Positions 48,258 to 57,479 of a stretch of 64,000 nucleotides of DNA are shown in pieces (positions within the stretch are counted from its first letter, which is position 1; the number at the start of each line of letters is the position of its first letter). The notes below the pieces were generated by a model. The model had not been told where the DNA came from and ran no database searches. It saw only the letters and a program-made list of their open reading frames with translations. The translations under genes and the position numbers were made by a program. The stretch is from contig NZ_JACHEF010000001.1 in assembly GCF_014207355.1 (NCBI RefSeq), forward strand, positions 310,001 to 374,000, read 5' to 3'. Origin of the DNA: Mesorhizobium sangaii (lineage in GTDB: Bacteria; Pseudomonadota; Alphaproteobacteria; Rhizobiales; Rhizobiaceae).

Positions 48258-48881
48258 TCAAGCCTGGTGTTTCTGGCCCGCCAGCCAGAAAGCGGCGATG
48301 ACGGTCAGCGGGATGGCGAGAAGCGCGAATTTGGTGACGATCAGCGCCGAGGCGAGAGACAGCGAATCCGGATTGGCCGACAGGAAATCGGACAGCAGGC
48401 TCGCCACCGCGATGTTCTGGGCATAATCGGCCAGCATGTAGGGCAGCACCAGAATCAGCGCGAAGATCGACTGCAGCTGTCCCGGCAACACGCGGAAATT
48501 CGTCAATCGCCGGCCGGTGGCCAGGATCAGGCTGACCAGTGTCACCGACAACAGCGCCGGGAACAGCAAATCGAAGGTCAGATAGTGCCAGACGAGAATG
48601 ATCTCGCCGCCGCGCCGGCCGAGCGCCGTCAGCCAGGCCATGCCTTCGTCCGGCGTGAAACCGAGAAAGCGCATGTCAAGCGACGCCAGGCCGCCGCTCA
48701 ACTGGCGGAAATAGAAGAATTCCAGCACCGTCATGGCGATGAAAACCGCCGCGGTCAGGAAACAAAGCGCGGCCGCGTGGCGCGACAGCCGCAGGATCGT
48801 TGCGGTCAGGTTGCGCCAGAGCCCGTACGGATCAGGCTCCGCCGGGATAGTTCGGGCTTTCGCGGGTAATCGTGACGTCAT
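48258..48881 (-). CDS. Integral membrane protein overlapping guaB
   Basis: 207 residues with four to five helices (AAALCFLTAAVFIAMTVLEFFYF, LTFDLLFPALLSVTLVSLILA, QSIFALILVLPYMLADYAQNIAVASLL, SALIVTKFALLAIPLTVIAAFWLAG). The first usable start in frame, ATG 48881 ([11 protein letters not shown]), lies 50 bases inside the end of guaB, and no other start exists before the first helix. Function unknown. Confidence 0.7.
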   Translation of the reverse strand: MTSRLPAKARTIPAEPDPYGLWRNLTATILRLSRHAAALCFLTAAVFIAMTVLEFFYFRQLSGGLASLDMRFLGFTPDEGMAWLTALGRRGGEIILVWHYLTFDLLFPALLSVTLVSLILATGRRLTNFRVLPGQLQSIFALILVLPYMLADYAQNIAVASLLSDFLSANPDSLSLASALIVTKFALLAIPLTVIAAFWLAGQKHQA

Positions 48882-50334
48882 GGGCGTGGCTTTCACGAAG
48901 TCCGGCGTTGGATATGCGTACAAAAGTGGCGCGTTCGCGGAAATCGGCAAGGTCGCGACCGCCGACATAACCCATAGCGGCTTTCAGCCCGCCTGCAAGC
49001 TGGTGCAGCACGCCAGACACAGGTCCTTTGTAGGGAACTTGCCCCTCGATGCCTTCCGGGACCAGTTTCAGCGTGTCGCGCACCTCGGCCTGGAAGTAGC
49101 GATCGGCGGAGCCGCGCGCCATGGCGCCGACCGAACCCATGCCGCGATAGGCCTTGAAGGAGCGGCCCTGGTGCAGATAGACCTCGCCCGGGCTTTCATC
49201 GGTGCCGGCCAGCAGCGAGCCGATCATGGCTGCACTGGCGCCGGCGGCGAGCGCCTTGGCCAGATCGCCGGAATATTTGATGCCGCCATCGGCGATCACC
49301 GAGACGCCTGATTTGTGCGCCGTCTCGACCGCCGACATGATGGCCGAAAGCTGCGGCACACCGACGCCGGCGACGATGCGGGTGGTGCAGATCGAGCCCG
49401 GGCCGATGCCGACCTTGACGGCATCCGCACCGGCATCGATCAGCGCCTGCGTGCCTTCGGCGGTGGCGACGTTGCCGGCCAGGATGCGAACCGAGTTGGA
49501 GAGCTTCTTGGCGCGCGTCACCGCGTCCAGCACACGCTGCGAATGGCCGTGCGCGGTGTCGATGACCAGAAGGTCGACGCCGGCATCGATGAGACGTTCG
49601 GCGCGCTCGAAACCGTCATCGCCGACGCTGGTGGCGGCGGCGGCGCGCAAGCGGCCCTGCGCATCCTTGGTGGCGTGCGGGTTGAGCTGCGACTTCTCGA
49701 TGTCCTTGACGGTGATCAGCCCGACGCAATTGCCTCGGCTGTCGACGACGACCAGCTTTTCGATGCGGTGCTGATGCAGGAGGCGCTTGGCCTCGTCCTG
49801 GTCGACATTCTCCTTGACCGTGATCAGGTTCTCACGCGTCATCAGTTCGTAGACCTTCTGCGCGGGATCCGACGCGAAGCGCACGTCGCGGTTGGTCAGG
49901 ATGCCGACCAGGCGACCGATCTTCTGGCCGCCGGTGCCGCCATTCTCGACCACCGGAATGCCCGAAATCGAATAGGTGCGCATCAGCGAAAGCGCGTCGG
50001 CAAGGGTGGCGTCGGGGCCGATGGTGACGGGATTGATCACCATGCCGGATTCGAATTTCTTGACCTGCCGAACCTGCTCGGCCTGCTCGGCCGGCGAGAA
50101 ATTGCGGTGGATGACGCCAATGCCGCCGGCCTGGGCCATGGCGATGGCAAGCCGCGCTTCGGTGACGGTGTCCATCGCCGCCGACAGGATCGGCACATTG
50201 AGGTCGATGTCGCCGGCAATGCGCGTGCGGACATCGGTCTCGCCTGGCATCACCTCCGAATGACCGGGCTGCAGCAGCACGTCGTCAAAGGTAAGCGCCA
50301 GTGCGCCGGTGGACGTTTCGATGATTTTTGCCAT
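48832..50334 (-). CDS. guaB: IMP dehydrogenase
   Basis: 500 residues. Oxidises IMP to XMP, the committed step to GMP. Catalytic Cys316 in [20 protein letters not shown]; two CBS domains between about 95 and 215; start [17 protein letters not shown] is family-typical, as is the flap with [13 protein letters not shown] 50334. Its end overlaps the next gene by 50 bases. Confidence 0.96.
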   Translation of the reverse strand: MAKIIETSTGALALTFDDVLLQPGHSEVMPGETDVRTRIAGDIDLNVPILSAAMDTVTEARLAIAMAQAGGIGVIHRNFSPAEQAEQVRQVKKFESGMVINPVTIGPDATLADALSLMRTYSISGIPVVENGGTGGQKIGRLVGILTNRDVRFASDPAQKVYELMTRENLITVKENVDQDEAKRLLHQHRIEKLVVVDSRGNCVGLITVKDIEKSQLNPHATKDAQGRLRAAAATSVGDDGFERAERLIDAGVDLLVIDTAHGHSQRVLDAVTRAKKLSNSVRILAGNVATAEGTQALIDAGADAVKVGIGPGSICTTRIVAGVGVPQLSAIMSAVETAHKSGVSVIADGGIKYSGDLAKALAAGASAAMIGSLLAGTDESPGEVYLHQGRSFKAYRGMGSVGAMARGSADRYFQAEVRDTLKLVPEGIEGQVPYKGPVSGVLHQLAGGLKAAMGYVGGRDLADFRERATFVRISNAGLRESHAHDVTITRESPNYPGGA

Positions 50335-50602
50335 GGCCAGTCCTCGGAATACAGAAAAAGCGCTTGACCAGAATGGACAGCGCCGACTCGTCTTCTTCCC
50401 TTTCAGGATTGGCGCTGGCTCGTAACACGTCCCGCCGCCGATGAAAAGCCGATGATTTCACGCTCCCGTAAAGGTGACTTGACGCCGAAGGACGCCATCT
50501 GTGGTGGCGGTCGCACAAAAGTGACAGCAAATTAATGCGACATCGGCCCCAAGCCGTGATAACCGCCCTTCGTGTCGGCTCGCCCCCAAGGTCGGCAAGC
50601 AA

Positions 50603-52057
50603 TTGACGACGAAACATTCAGTTCGGACGCGTTCCTTGAACCGCACCATTCCGCTCATCCTGGCGGTCGCACTTTTCATGGAGAACATGGATTCGACCGT
50701 CATCGCGACGTCGCTGCCGGCGATCGCCATCGACATCCATACCAGCCCGATCGCGCTCAAGCTGGCGCTGACCGCCTATCTGGTGTCGCTGGCGATCTTC
50801 ATTCCGATCAGTGGCTGGATGGCCGACCGCTTCGGCGCCAAGAACGTCTTTCGGGCCGCGATCGCGGTCTTCATCGTCGGCTCGATCGCCTGCGCCCTTT
50901 CCGGTTCGCTGCCGGCTTTCGTGGTTTCGCGTTTCCTGCAAGGCATTGGCGGCGCCATGATGACGCCAGTCGGGCGACTGGTGCTGGTGCGCGCGACGCC
51001 GAAAAGCGAACTGGTCGCGGCGATGTCCTGGCTCACCGTTCCGGCGCTGGTCGGGCCGCTGGTCGGACCGCCGATCGGCGGCTTCATCACCACCTATTTC
51101 ACCTGGCACTGGATCTTCCTGATCAATGTGCCGATCGGGCTGATCGGCATCTGGCTGGCGACGCGTTTCCTGCCGCAGACCGAACCGACACAGAACCCAC
51201 CACTTGATTTCATCGGTTTCGTGCTGAGCGGGCTGGCGGCATCCGGCGTGGTGTTCGGCCTGTCGGTGGTCAGCCTGCCATATCTGCCGCCGATCGTCGG
51301 CATCATCACGGTGGCGGTCGGCCTGGCGTCGGGAGCACTCTATTTGCTGCATGCGCGCCGCGCCAAGAATCCGCTGCTGGCGCTCGAGTTGTTCCGCAAC
51401 CAGGTGTTCCGCTCTTCAGTGCTCGGCGGCTCACTGTTCCGCATCGGCATCGGCGCTGTCCCGTTCCTGCTGCCGCTGATGTTCCAGATCGGCTTCGGGC
51501 TGACGCCCTTTCAGTCGGGCATGATCACCTTCGTCTCGGCGATCGGCGCCATCGGCATGAAATTCGTCACCGCGCTGATCTTCCGCGTCGCCGGCTTCCG
51601 CCGCGTGCTGGTCGTCGGCTCGCTGGTCGCCGCGGCGTCGATTGCCATCAACGGGCTGTTCACACCCGACACGCCCTATCTGCTGATGCTGGCCATGCTG
51701 CTGGTCGGCGGCTTCATCCGCTCGATGTTCTTCACTGGCGTCAATGCGCTTGCCTATGCCGAGGTTTCGGCTGAAGACACCAGCAGGGCGACGCCGATCA
51801 CAGCCGTCTTCCAGCAGCTTTCGATCGCGCTCGGCGTGGCACTGGCCGGCGGCATCCTGGAAGTTTCGACGTCAATCCATGGCGGTCCGCTTTCGCTGGA
51901 CGACTTCCACATCGCCTTCTTCATCGTCGCGGCCGTATCAGCGGCGGCGGCGCTGTCGTTCGTGCGGCTGGCTCCCGATGCCGGCAACGCGGTCTCCGGC
52001 CATGGCCGGCTGAGCACGCCCAAGACGCTGGAACCAGTGAGCCCGCCAGGCAATTGA
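50603..52057 (+). CDS. MFS drug exporter (DHA2, 14-helix type)
   Basis: 484 residues, about 14 helices. Start LNRTIPLILAVALFMENMDSTVIATSLPAIA is the DHA2 motif D1; GWMADRFGAKNVF is motif A; GRLVLVRATPKSELVAAMSWLTVPALVGPLVGPPIGGFI is motif C of antiporters. Probably exports drugs or metabolites with proton exchange. The only start before the first helix is TTG 50603, with AAGG upstream. Confidence 0.86.
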   Translation: MTTKHSVRTRSLNRTIPLILAVALFMENMDSTVIATSLPAIAIDIHTSPIALKLALTAYLVSLAIFIPISGWMADRFGAKNVFRAAIAVFIVGSIACALSGSLPAFVVSRFLQGIGGAMMTPVGRLVLVRATPKSELVAAMSWLTVPALVGPLVGPPIGGFITTYFTWHWIFLINVPIGLIGIWLATRFLPQTEPTQNPPLDFIGFVLSGLAASGVVFGLSVVSLPYLPPIVGIITVAVGLASGALYLLHARRAKNPLLALELFRNQVFRSSVLGGSLFRIGIGAVPFLLPLMFQIGFGLTPFQSGMITFVSAIGAIGMKFVTALIFRVAGFRRVLVVGSLVAAASIAINGLFTPDTPYLLMLAMLLVGGFIRSMFFTGVNALAYAEVSAEDTSRATPITAVFQQLSIALGVALAGGILEVSTSIHGGPLSLDDFHIAFFIVAAVSAAAALSFVRLAPDAGNAVSGHGRLSTPKTLEPVSPPGN

Positions 52058-52077
52058 CCGGGCCCGGAAGGCAGCCG

Positions 52078-52830
52078 TCAGCCTTCGGATGGCTCCTGCT
52101 CAGCGCCTTCACTTTGGGCACCATCCGGCGCCGTGCGTCCCTTGAAATCCTTGGCCAACAGATAGAGCTCGACTGATTCGTCGCGCGACGCCGGCGGCTT
52201 GACGTGATGGACCGAGCGGAAGTTGCGCTTGAGCATGGAGAGCAGTTCGTTTTCGGCGCCGCCCTGGAAGGTCTTGGCGAGGAAATGCCCGCCCGGCTTC
52301 AGGACCGACAGCGCGAAATCGGCCGCCACCTCGCACAGATGCATGGTGCGGATATGGTCGGTTCTCTTGTGGCCGGTGGTGGGCGCCGCCATGTCGGACA
52401 GCACGACATCCGGATCACCGCCCAGCGCCTCGGCCAGTTTCTGCGGCGCCAGCGGATCGAGGAAATCCATCAACAGCACCGGTGCGCCGGGAACGGCATC
52501 CATTTCCAGATAGTCTATGCCGACGACATGCGGCTTGTCGGCCGTCGATTTCGTGCGCGCCGCCGCAACCTGGCACCAGCCGCCGGGGGCAGCACCCAGA
52601 TCGATCACCTTCATGCCGGGTTTCAGCAGATGATGCTTGTCGTCGATCTCGATCAACTTGTAGGCCGCGCGCGAGCGATAGCCATCCGCCTTGGAGCGCT
52701 GGACATAGGGGTCGTTGATGTGGCGCTGCAGCCAGCGGCGCGACGATTCCTTCAGGCCGCTCTTCTTCTTGATCCGCGTCTTCAGCACGCGAATGCTGGC
52801 AGACCCTGGTTTTTCCGGTTTCTTGGTCAT
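52078..52830 (-). CDS. rlmE: 23S rRNA (uridine-2'-O)-methyltransferase RlmE
   Basis: 250 residues. Methylates U2552 of 23S rRNA. SAM motif [16 protein letters not shown]; catalytic KDKE set: Lys in [12 protein letters not shown], Asp in [11 protein letters not shown], Lys in [12 protein letters not shown], Glu in SVELYLLA. The N-terminus is rich in Lys and Arg and the C-terminus has an acidic tail. Followed upstream by ppx/gppA in the same direction. Confidence 0.94.
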   Translation of the reverse strand: MTKKPEKPGSASIRVLKTRIKKKSGLKESSRRWLQRHINDPYVQRSKADGYRSRAAYKLIEIDDKHHLLKPGMKVIDLGAAPGGWCQVAAARTKSTADKPHVVGIDYLEMDAVPGAPVLLMDFLDPLAPQKLAEALGGDPDVVLSDMAAPTTGHKRTDHIRTMHLCEVAADFALSVLKPGGHFLAKTFQGGAENELLSMLKRNFRSVHHVKPPASRDESVELYLLAKDFKGRTAPDGAQSEGAEQEPSEG

Positions 52831-52847
52831 TGCCTAATTTCTTGCCT

Positions 52848-52974
52848 GAGCATGATCTCTGCCGAAAACCGGGCGCCACTTTTCGCTGACGCGGTCCTTC
52901 GGTTCGGGATCATGACTTCTTGCTTGAGCATGATCTCTTCCAAAAACCGGGTCCCACTTTTCGGGGTCATGCTC
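52848..52974. repeat. Two tandem copies of a rhizobial GAGCATGATC element
   Basis: Units at 52848-52914 and 52926-52974 both start GAGCATGATCTC, contain AAAACCGGG and CCACTTTTCG, and end in a CATG complement of the start, so each can fold as a hairpin. The second unit runs into the end of ppx/gppA. Dispersed elements of this look are frequent between rhizobial genes. Confidence 0.75.
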
Positions 52975-54316
52975 TGCCACGTCCATCGTTGCGCCACACG
53001 CCGTCATCGGCCATCAGTTCGCTCAATATGCCCTCGCGCAGGCCGCGGTCGGCGACACGCAGCCGCTCTGACGGCCATACCGCACGGATCGCTTCGAGGA
53101 TAGCGCAGCCGGCCAGCACCAGATCGGCGCGATCAGCCCCGATGCAAGGGTTGGCGCAGCGCTGCTGGAAATCCCAGCCGACCAGCTTTTCGACCATGCG
53201 GTCGACGCTATCGCGGTCCATCCACAGCCCATCGACCCGCCGGCGGTCGTAGCGTTCGAGGTCAAGGTGGACACCGGCCAGCGTCGTCACCGTGCCCGAC
53301 GTACCGAGCAGGTGGAAATTCGGGCTGGCCTTGAGATGGCTCAAGCGGTCGCGACCGTCGAAGCTGGCCAACCGGCCGGCGACGTCGTCGACCATGGCGG
53401 TAAAGATCTCGCGTGTCACGGTGCGGCCCCCGAAACGCTCGGCCAGCGACACGACGCCGACCGGCAGTGACGTCCACGACACGATATGGTGGGCGAGCCG
53501 CGGCGAACGGCGGCCGCGGAGGTCGATCAGCGCGATTTCGGACGAACCACCGCCAATGTCGAACAGGACGACGCCTTGCGTGTCGCGCTCGACCAGCGAA
53601 CCGCAGCCGGAAACCGCCAGCCGCGCTTCGGTCTGGCGATCGATGATCTCGAGCTTCAGACCGGCCTCGCGCTCGACGCGATCGAGGAATTCGACGCCGT
53701 TTTCAGCCGAGCGGCAGGCCTCGGTGGCGATCAGCCGGGCTTTTCTGATCTTGCGGTTGCGCAATTTGTCGCCGCAGATCTTCAGCGCCTCGACCGCGCG
53801 GTCCATCGCCGGCTGGCCGAGCCGGCCGTTGGCTGTGAGCCCCTCGCCCAGCCTGACGATGCGCGAAAAGGCATCGATGACGCGGAACTGGCCATGCCGC
53901 GTCGGCACCGCAACCAGCAGCCGGCAATTGTTGGTGCCGAGGTCGAGTGCAGCAAACACCGGAAGCTCCTGCAGCGGCGGCCGGTGGGCGCCCGGTTCGT
54001 GCCGTGCCGGCGCAACGGCGGGCAAGACCACCGAATTGGGCAGTTTCGTCGCTCCGGCTGCCGAAGTAGCATTGCCGGGAACAGGCGATCGATTCGCTGT
54101 GGGATGCGCCTCGTCACGCGCAAAAACCTTGCGCCCGCGCCTTCGCTTGCGCCGCTTCTTGGGCTTGCCCTTCTGGTTATGGGTTGCGTCGCCCGCCTGC
54201 CCGTCGGCGGAGCGGGACTCCGTCGGCCGGCTTTGCCGCCATGAGCCTGCTGGCCCTGGGGAAGCGCTGGACGCACCCACCTCCGGCGCGCCGGCGCCGG
54301 TGTCGCGGTCTTCCAC
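52967..54316 (-). CDS. Ppx/GppA family exopolyphosphatase / guanosine pentaphosphatase
   Basis: 449 residues. ASKHA fold: PVFAALDLGTNNCRLLVAVP (phosphate 1), GVVLFDIGGGSSEIALID (phosphate 2), ATEACRSAENGVEFLDRV and LGTSGTVTTLAG. The first 120 residues are a disordered, Pro/Arg-rich extension with a basic cluster (KPKKRRKRRRGRK), as often in Rhizobiales. GTG 54316 is the start, with GGAAGGAA upstream. The last codon and stop (GCA TGA) come from the repeat element that overlaps its end. Confidence 0.88.
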   Translation of the reverse strand: MEDRDTGAGAPEVGASSASPGPAGSWRQSRPTESRSADGQAGDATHNQKGKPKKRRKRRRGRKVFARDEAHPTANRSPVPGNATSAAGATKLPNSVVLPAVAPARHEPGAHRPPLQELPVFAALDLGTNNCRLLVAVPTRHGQFRVIDAFSRIVRLGEGLTANGRLGQPAMDRAVEALKICGDKLRNRKIRKARLIATEACRSAENGVEFLDRVEREAGLKLEIIDRQTEARLAVSGCGSLVERDTQGVVLFDIGGGSSEIALIDLRGRRSPRLAHHIVSWTSLPVGVVSLAERFGGRTVTREIFTAMVDDVAGRLASFDGRDRLSHLKASPNFHLLGTSGTVTTLAGVHLDLERYDRRRVDGLWMDRDSVDRMVEKLVGWDFQQRCANPCIGADRADLVLAGCAILEAIRAVWPSERLRVADRGLREGILSELMADDGVWRNDGRGRA

Positions 54317-54620
54317 TGTCGTTCCTTCCGGCGCCGCGCGAACCGATGACGGACGCAGCAGGCGCTTTGGCGTGTTTTAAGTTGCCGCCAGACTAACAGT
54401 GCCGCGCCCGATCACCAAGAGCCGCGCGCTCAATTTTGCCGGCTCGGCGCGTGAACCGCCTTTGAGGCCGCGCCACGCAATGTTCCGGTAAGCCTCGATT
54501 GGTAGGCGCAATGCCGGCTGGCGTCCCGTTGGGCCGCCCTCGACGCAGACAATTCCCGCCAGCCGCCGCAACGCAAACCGTTCGCGGTTGAATAGCCGGC
54601 TTCAATGAGGCATTTCTGAA
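54317..54620. other. Gene-free intergenic stretch
   Basis: 304 bases between divergent ppx/gppA and the YbhN-like gene. I see no RNA gene, repeat or convincing short gene; open frames across it on the minus strand are arginine-rich and look like high-GC noise. Confidence 0.5.
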
Positions 54621-55628
54621 ATGAGCGTAAGAATCCGGCGCAACCGGCCTCTCGACAGCAAAGGAAGCGGACCCGCAACGCATGGCAATCAGGCAATGAA
54701 CTGGAGACGCTATTTCTGGCCGGTCGTCGGCATTGCGGCGGTGATCTTCTCGCTGCTCCTGCTCTGGCACGAACTGCGCGGCATCTCGCTCGACGATGTC
54801 TGGGGTGGCATTTCCGCGATTCCAGCCCGCCGCTGGATTCTCGCGGCGCTGTGTTCGGTCGTCGCCTATGCCTCGCTTGCCGGCTACGACCACATCGCGC
54901 TCTTGCATATCGGCAAGAAAGTGTCGTGGCTGTTCGTCACGCTCTGTTCCTTCACCACCTATGCGCTGTCGCACAACATCGGCGGCTCGGTGTTCTCCGG
55001 CGCCGTCATCCGCTACCGCGCCTATGGCACCAGGGGCCTGACCGGCCAGGATGTCGGCGTGCTGGTGGCGATCTGCTGGATCACCTTCGTGCTGTCGACG
55101 ATTCTCGCGTCCGGCCTCGTCTTGGTCTTCGAGCCTGAGATTCTCGACCGATTTTCAGGCATCGCCCATCACGGCCTGTCGGAAGCGGCGGGGATCGTGA
55201 TGCTGCTGCTCGTTGCCGCCTACATATTCGGCAGCTGGCTGCATCTGCGCCCGCTGAAGATCGCCAGCTTCCAGTTGCACTATCCGGCGCTGCCGATCGT
55301 CGCGCGACAATTGCTGATCGGCCCGGTCGAGCTGCTGGCGGCGACCGCGATCATCTTCTTTGCCCTGCCATCGATCCACAATCCCGGCTATTTTGTCGTC
55401 CTCGGCGTTTTCCTGGTCTCGTTCTCGATCGCGCAGATCTCGCATGCGCCGGGTGGGCTCGGCGTGTTCGAAGTCGTGTTCCTGGTGGGGCTGTCCGACA
55501 TGGATCCGGTGGGCGTGCTGGCGGCACTGCTGGTGTTCCGGCTGTTCTACCTGGTCATCCCGCTGATTCTGGGCCTTGGTATCGTGCTGTTCTTCGAACG
55601 GTCGCAGTTCAGCCGAAGCGAGAGCTGA
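54621..55628 (+). CDS. YbhN/UPF0104 family membrane protein (LPG synthase-like)
   Basis: 335 residues with about eight helices, showing the lysylphosphatidylglycerol-synthase transmembrane-domain pattern: LSHNIGGSVFSGAVIRYRAYGTRGLTGQDVGVLVAICW, and later SHAPGGLGVFEVVFLVGL. No aminoacyl transferase domain is attached, as usual for YbhN. Possibly a lipid flippase; unknown. The second Met, at 54696 (MNWRRYFW), is an equally good start; the first has GAGG at a longer spacing. Confidence 0.85.
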   Translation: MSVRIRRNRPLDSKGSGPATHGNQAMNWRRYFWPVVGIAAVIFSLLLLWHELRGISLDDVWGGISAIPARRWILAALCSVVAYASLAGYDHIALLHIGKKVSWLFVTLCSFTTYALSHNIGGSVFSGAVIRYRAYGTRGLTGQDVGVLVAICWITFVLSTILASGLVLVFEPEILDRFSGIAHHGLSEAAGIVMLLLVAAYIFGSWLHLRPLKIASFQLHYPALPIVARQLLIGPVELLAATAIIFFALPSIHNPGYFVVLGVFLVSFSIAQISHAPGGLGVFEVVFLVGLSDMDPVGVLAALLVFRLFYLVIPLILGLGIVLFFERSQFSRSES

Positions 55629-55805
55629 GGCCGGGTGGACTTGGCGCCGCCGGGCCACGCAATGCGTGGAACCAACTTACAAAGCGGACTGACAAAACGT
55701 TGCAATTGAACTGCCGAGCAGGCTTGACTATTTTCCGCTGGCGGCTACAAGGCAGCGCTCAAGCGGCTTGGCCGCTCGGCCCGCGCGGTTCATGACCGCG
55801 CCTGC

Positions 55806-55879
55806 TGGGGAATAGGTTAACGGTAGACCCACGGACTCTGACTCCGTTAGTCCTGGTTCGAATCCAGGTTCCCCAGCCA
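55806..55879 (+). tRNA. tRNA-Gln (anticodon CTG)
   Basis: A 74-base cloverleaf: acceptor TGGGGAA pairs with TTCCCCA, discriminator G and encoded CCA; anticodon loop CTCTGAC with CTG; T arm CTGGTTCGAATCCAG. It marks the left side of the accessory stretch. Confidence 0.95.
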
Positions 55880-56389
55880 AACAATTTCAATCACTTAGCT
55901 GCCAAAACCGCGAAAAACCATGTTGCTAGGATCGTGTAACGTGTAGCAACATAAGTCGTTGAATTGTAACGATTGGTAATGGTTGCGGGAAATCGCGATA
56001 GCAACATGGTTGGCGACATGGCCCGATATGAAAAAGCCCGCCCCGTTCGATTCTAACCTAAACCTTCGTTTAAGCAGCAAGACCTTTCGCACAATTGCGG
56101 CGAGGCACTGCGGGGGTTAGTTTCCATCTGTCGGCGGTTCTTTTTCCTCCCATTCAGATCGCCTGACCCCAGCGCTCACCCCACGCCTCCCCCCGTGGTA
56201 GTGAGCTATTTAATAACCCGCTGCCATCCCCCTCGGCAGCGGGTTTTTTGGCCGTCTGGCGCCAAGGCGCTCGGCATCAGCAGCACCGAGATCGAGGAAG
56301 AGACCGTTAGCGTCTACAACACGATCTATGCAATCGTGCATTATGAGTCTGGCTTGCCCGAATAGCCATTGCCAGCGAGATCTAGGCGA
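55880..56389. other. Gene-free stretch between tRNA-Gln and the transposon, with TAGCAACAT repeats
   Basis: 510 bases without a convincing gene. A nine-base inverted repeat, ATGTTGCTA (55920-55928) and TAGCAACAT (55944-55952), is followed by a third TAGCAACAT at 55999-56007. Such clusters beside a tRNA suggest integrase arm sites or the relic of an integrated element. A strong terminator is at 56216-56250. No integrase gene is left. Confidence 0.5.
56216..56250 (+). terminator. Rho-independent terminator with no intact gene before it
   Basis: AACCCGCTGCC, a 9-base loop, GGCAGCGGGTT and then TTTT. It faces rightward, but nothing coding lies between it and tRNA-Gln, so it may end the tRNA transcript or be left from a lost gene. 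Confidence 0.85.
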
Positions 56390-56402
56390 GGAATATAATC
56401 CT

Positions 56403-56421
56403 AATTATATACGTGACAAAG
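56403..56421 (+). repeat. Left terminal inverted repeat of the transposon
   Basis: AATTATATACGTGACAAAG; its exact complement is at 59572-59590. The transposase ATG follows 42 bases inside. Confidence 0.9.
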
Positions 56422-56462
56422 TACGGGCGATCTGCTAGAAAGATGGCAGGGAGCAGATAGCC

Positions 56463-57434
56463 ATGAAACTCGACAGCCCAATCTTCCAAGACGCCGACGC
56501 AGCCCGCATCCATTTGGAAGCGCAGCGTTGGCCGCATGGTCCTAACTGCCCGCATTGCGGCAATGCCAATCCCGACCGTATCACCAAGATGGTAGGCAAG
56601 GCGCATCGTCCCGGCCTGTACAACTGCATGGAATGCCGCGAGCAGTTCACTGTCACTGTCGGCACCGTTTTCGAGCGTTCCAAGATCGCCTTGAACAAGT
56701 GGCTTCTGGCGACATTCCTCATGGCTTCGTCCAAGAAAGGCATGTCTGCTCACCAGCTGCACCGTATGCTTGGCGTCACCTACAAGACCGCTTGGTTCAT
56801 GGCGCATCGTATCCGTGAGGCGATGGCGGAAGACGTTAAGTCCGCTGGCCCGCTTGGTGGCGAAGGCAAAACCATTGAAGCTGACGAAACCTACATTGGT
56901 CGCGTCGACCGCGATTACCTTTCACCGAAGCGCAAAGGCCAGCCGCGCTTGAAGCGCAAGATGAAGCCGAAGCGCACCGTTATCGGTCTTGTCGAGCGTG
57001 GCGGCAAAGCCCGCATGGTTCACGTCCAGCACGCCACCAAGGCCGTTGTGCGCGATATCCTTGTGCGCAATGCCGACCGCAATTCGACGCTCTACACCGA
57101 CCAGTCGAAGCTCTACACCGTGACTGGCGAGGAATACGCTTCACACAAGACGACCAATCATTCCGCTGGCGAATACGTCCGTTATGAGGACGGCGCGGCG
57201 ATCCATTCGAACACGATTGAGAACGTGTTCTCAGTCTTCAAGCGCGGCATGGTTGGCGTCTACCAGCATTGCGGCGAGGCCCATCTTCACCGCTATCTGT
57301 CGGAATTTGATTTCCGCTACAATCGCCGCACCGCTCTTGGCGTCACCGACACCGAGCGCCACGACCAGTTGCTTGCCATGATCGAAGGCAAGCGCCTCAC
57401 CTATCGGCGGATTGGTGAAGCCAGTCACGCCTAG
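56463..57434 (+). CDS. IS1595 family (ISXO2-like) transposase
   Basis: 323 residues. N-terminal zinc ribbon with C29-C32 and C55-C58 (CPHC, CMEC), an HTH-like middle (SKKGMSAHQLHRMLGVTYKTAWFMAHRI), and a DDE-type catalytic domain: Asp141 in IEADETYIG, Asp213 in LYTDQSKLY and the NTIENVFSVFKRG block near 250 with Glu253. All parts seem intact. GGGAG precedes ATG 56463. Codon use is closer to random than in neighbouring genes. Confidence 0.93.
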   Translation: MKLDSPIFQDADAARIHLEAQRWPHGPNCPHCGNANPDRITKMVGKAHRPGLYNCMECREQFTVTVGTVFERSKIALNKWLLATFLMASSKKGMSAHQLHRMLGVTYKTAWFMAHRIREAMAEDVKSAGPLGGEGKTIEADETYIGRVDRDYLSPKRKGQPRLKRKMKPKRTVIGLVERGGKARMVHVQHATKAVVRDILVRNADRNSTLYTDQSKLYTVTGEEYASHKTTNHSAGEYVRYEDGAAIHSNTIENVFSVFKRGMVGVYQHCGEAHLHRYLSEFDFRYNRRTALGVTDTERHDQLLAMIEGKRLTYRRIGEASHA

Positions 57435-57479
57435 GCAAAAGGCGGCGGCATTCATCCGCTGGAGAAAACGCCGCCAAGG

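Noticed and set aside
54393..54974. 193-codon open frame on the minus strand before the YbhN-like gene
   Set aside because: Arg-rich, overlaps a convincing membrane-protein gene, no start signal.
56390..56421. Reading GGAATATAATCCT as part of longer terminal inverted repeats
   Set aside because: As an inverted repeat it has mismatches at three positions, while as a direct repeat both copies match over all 13 bases, so target duplication is the better reading.
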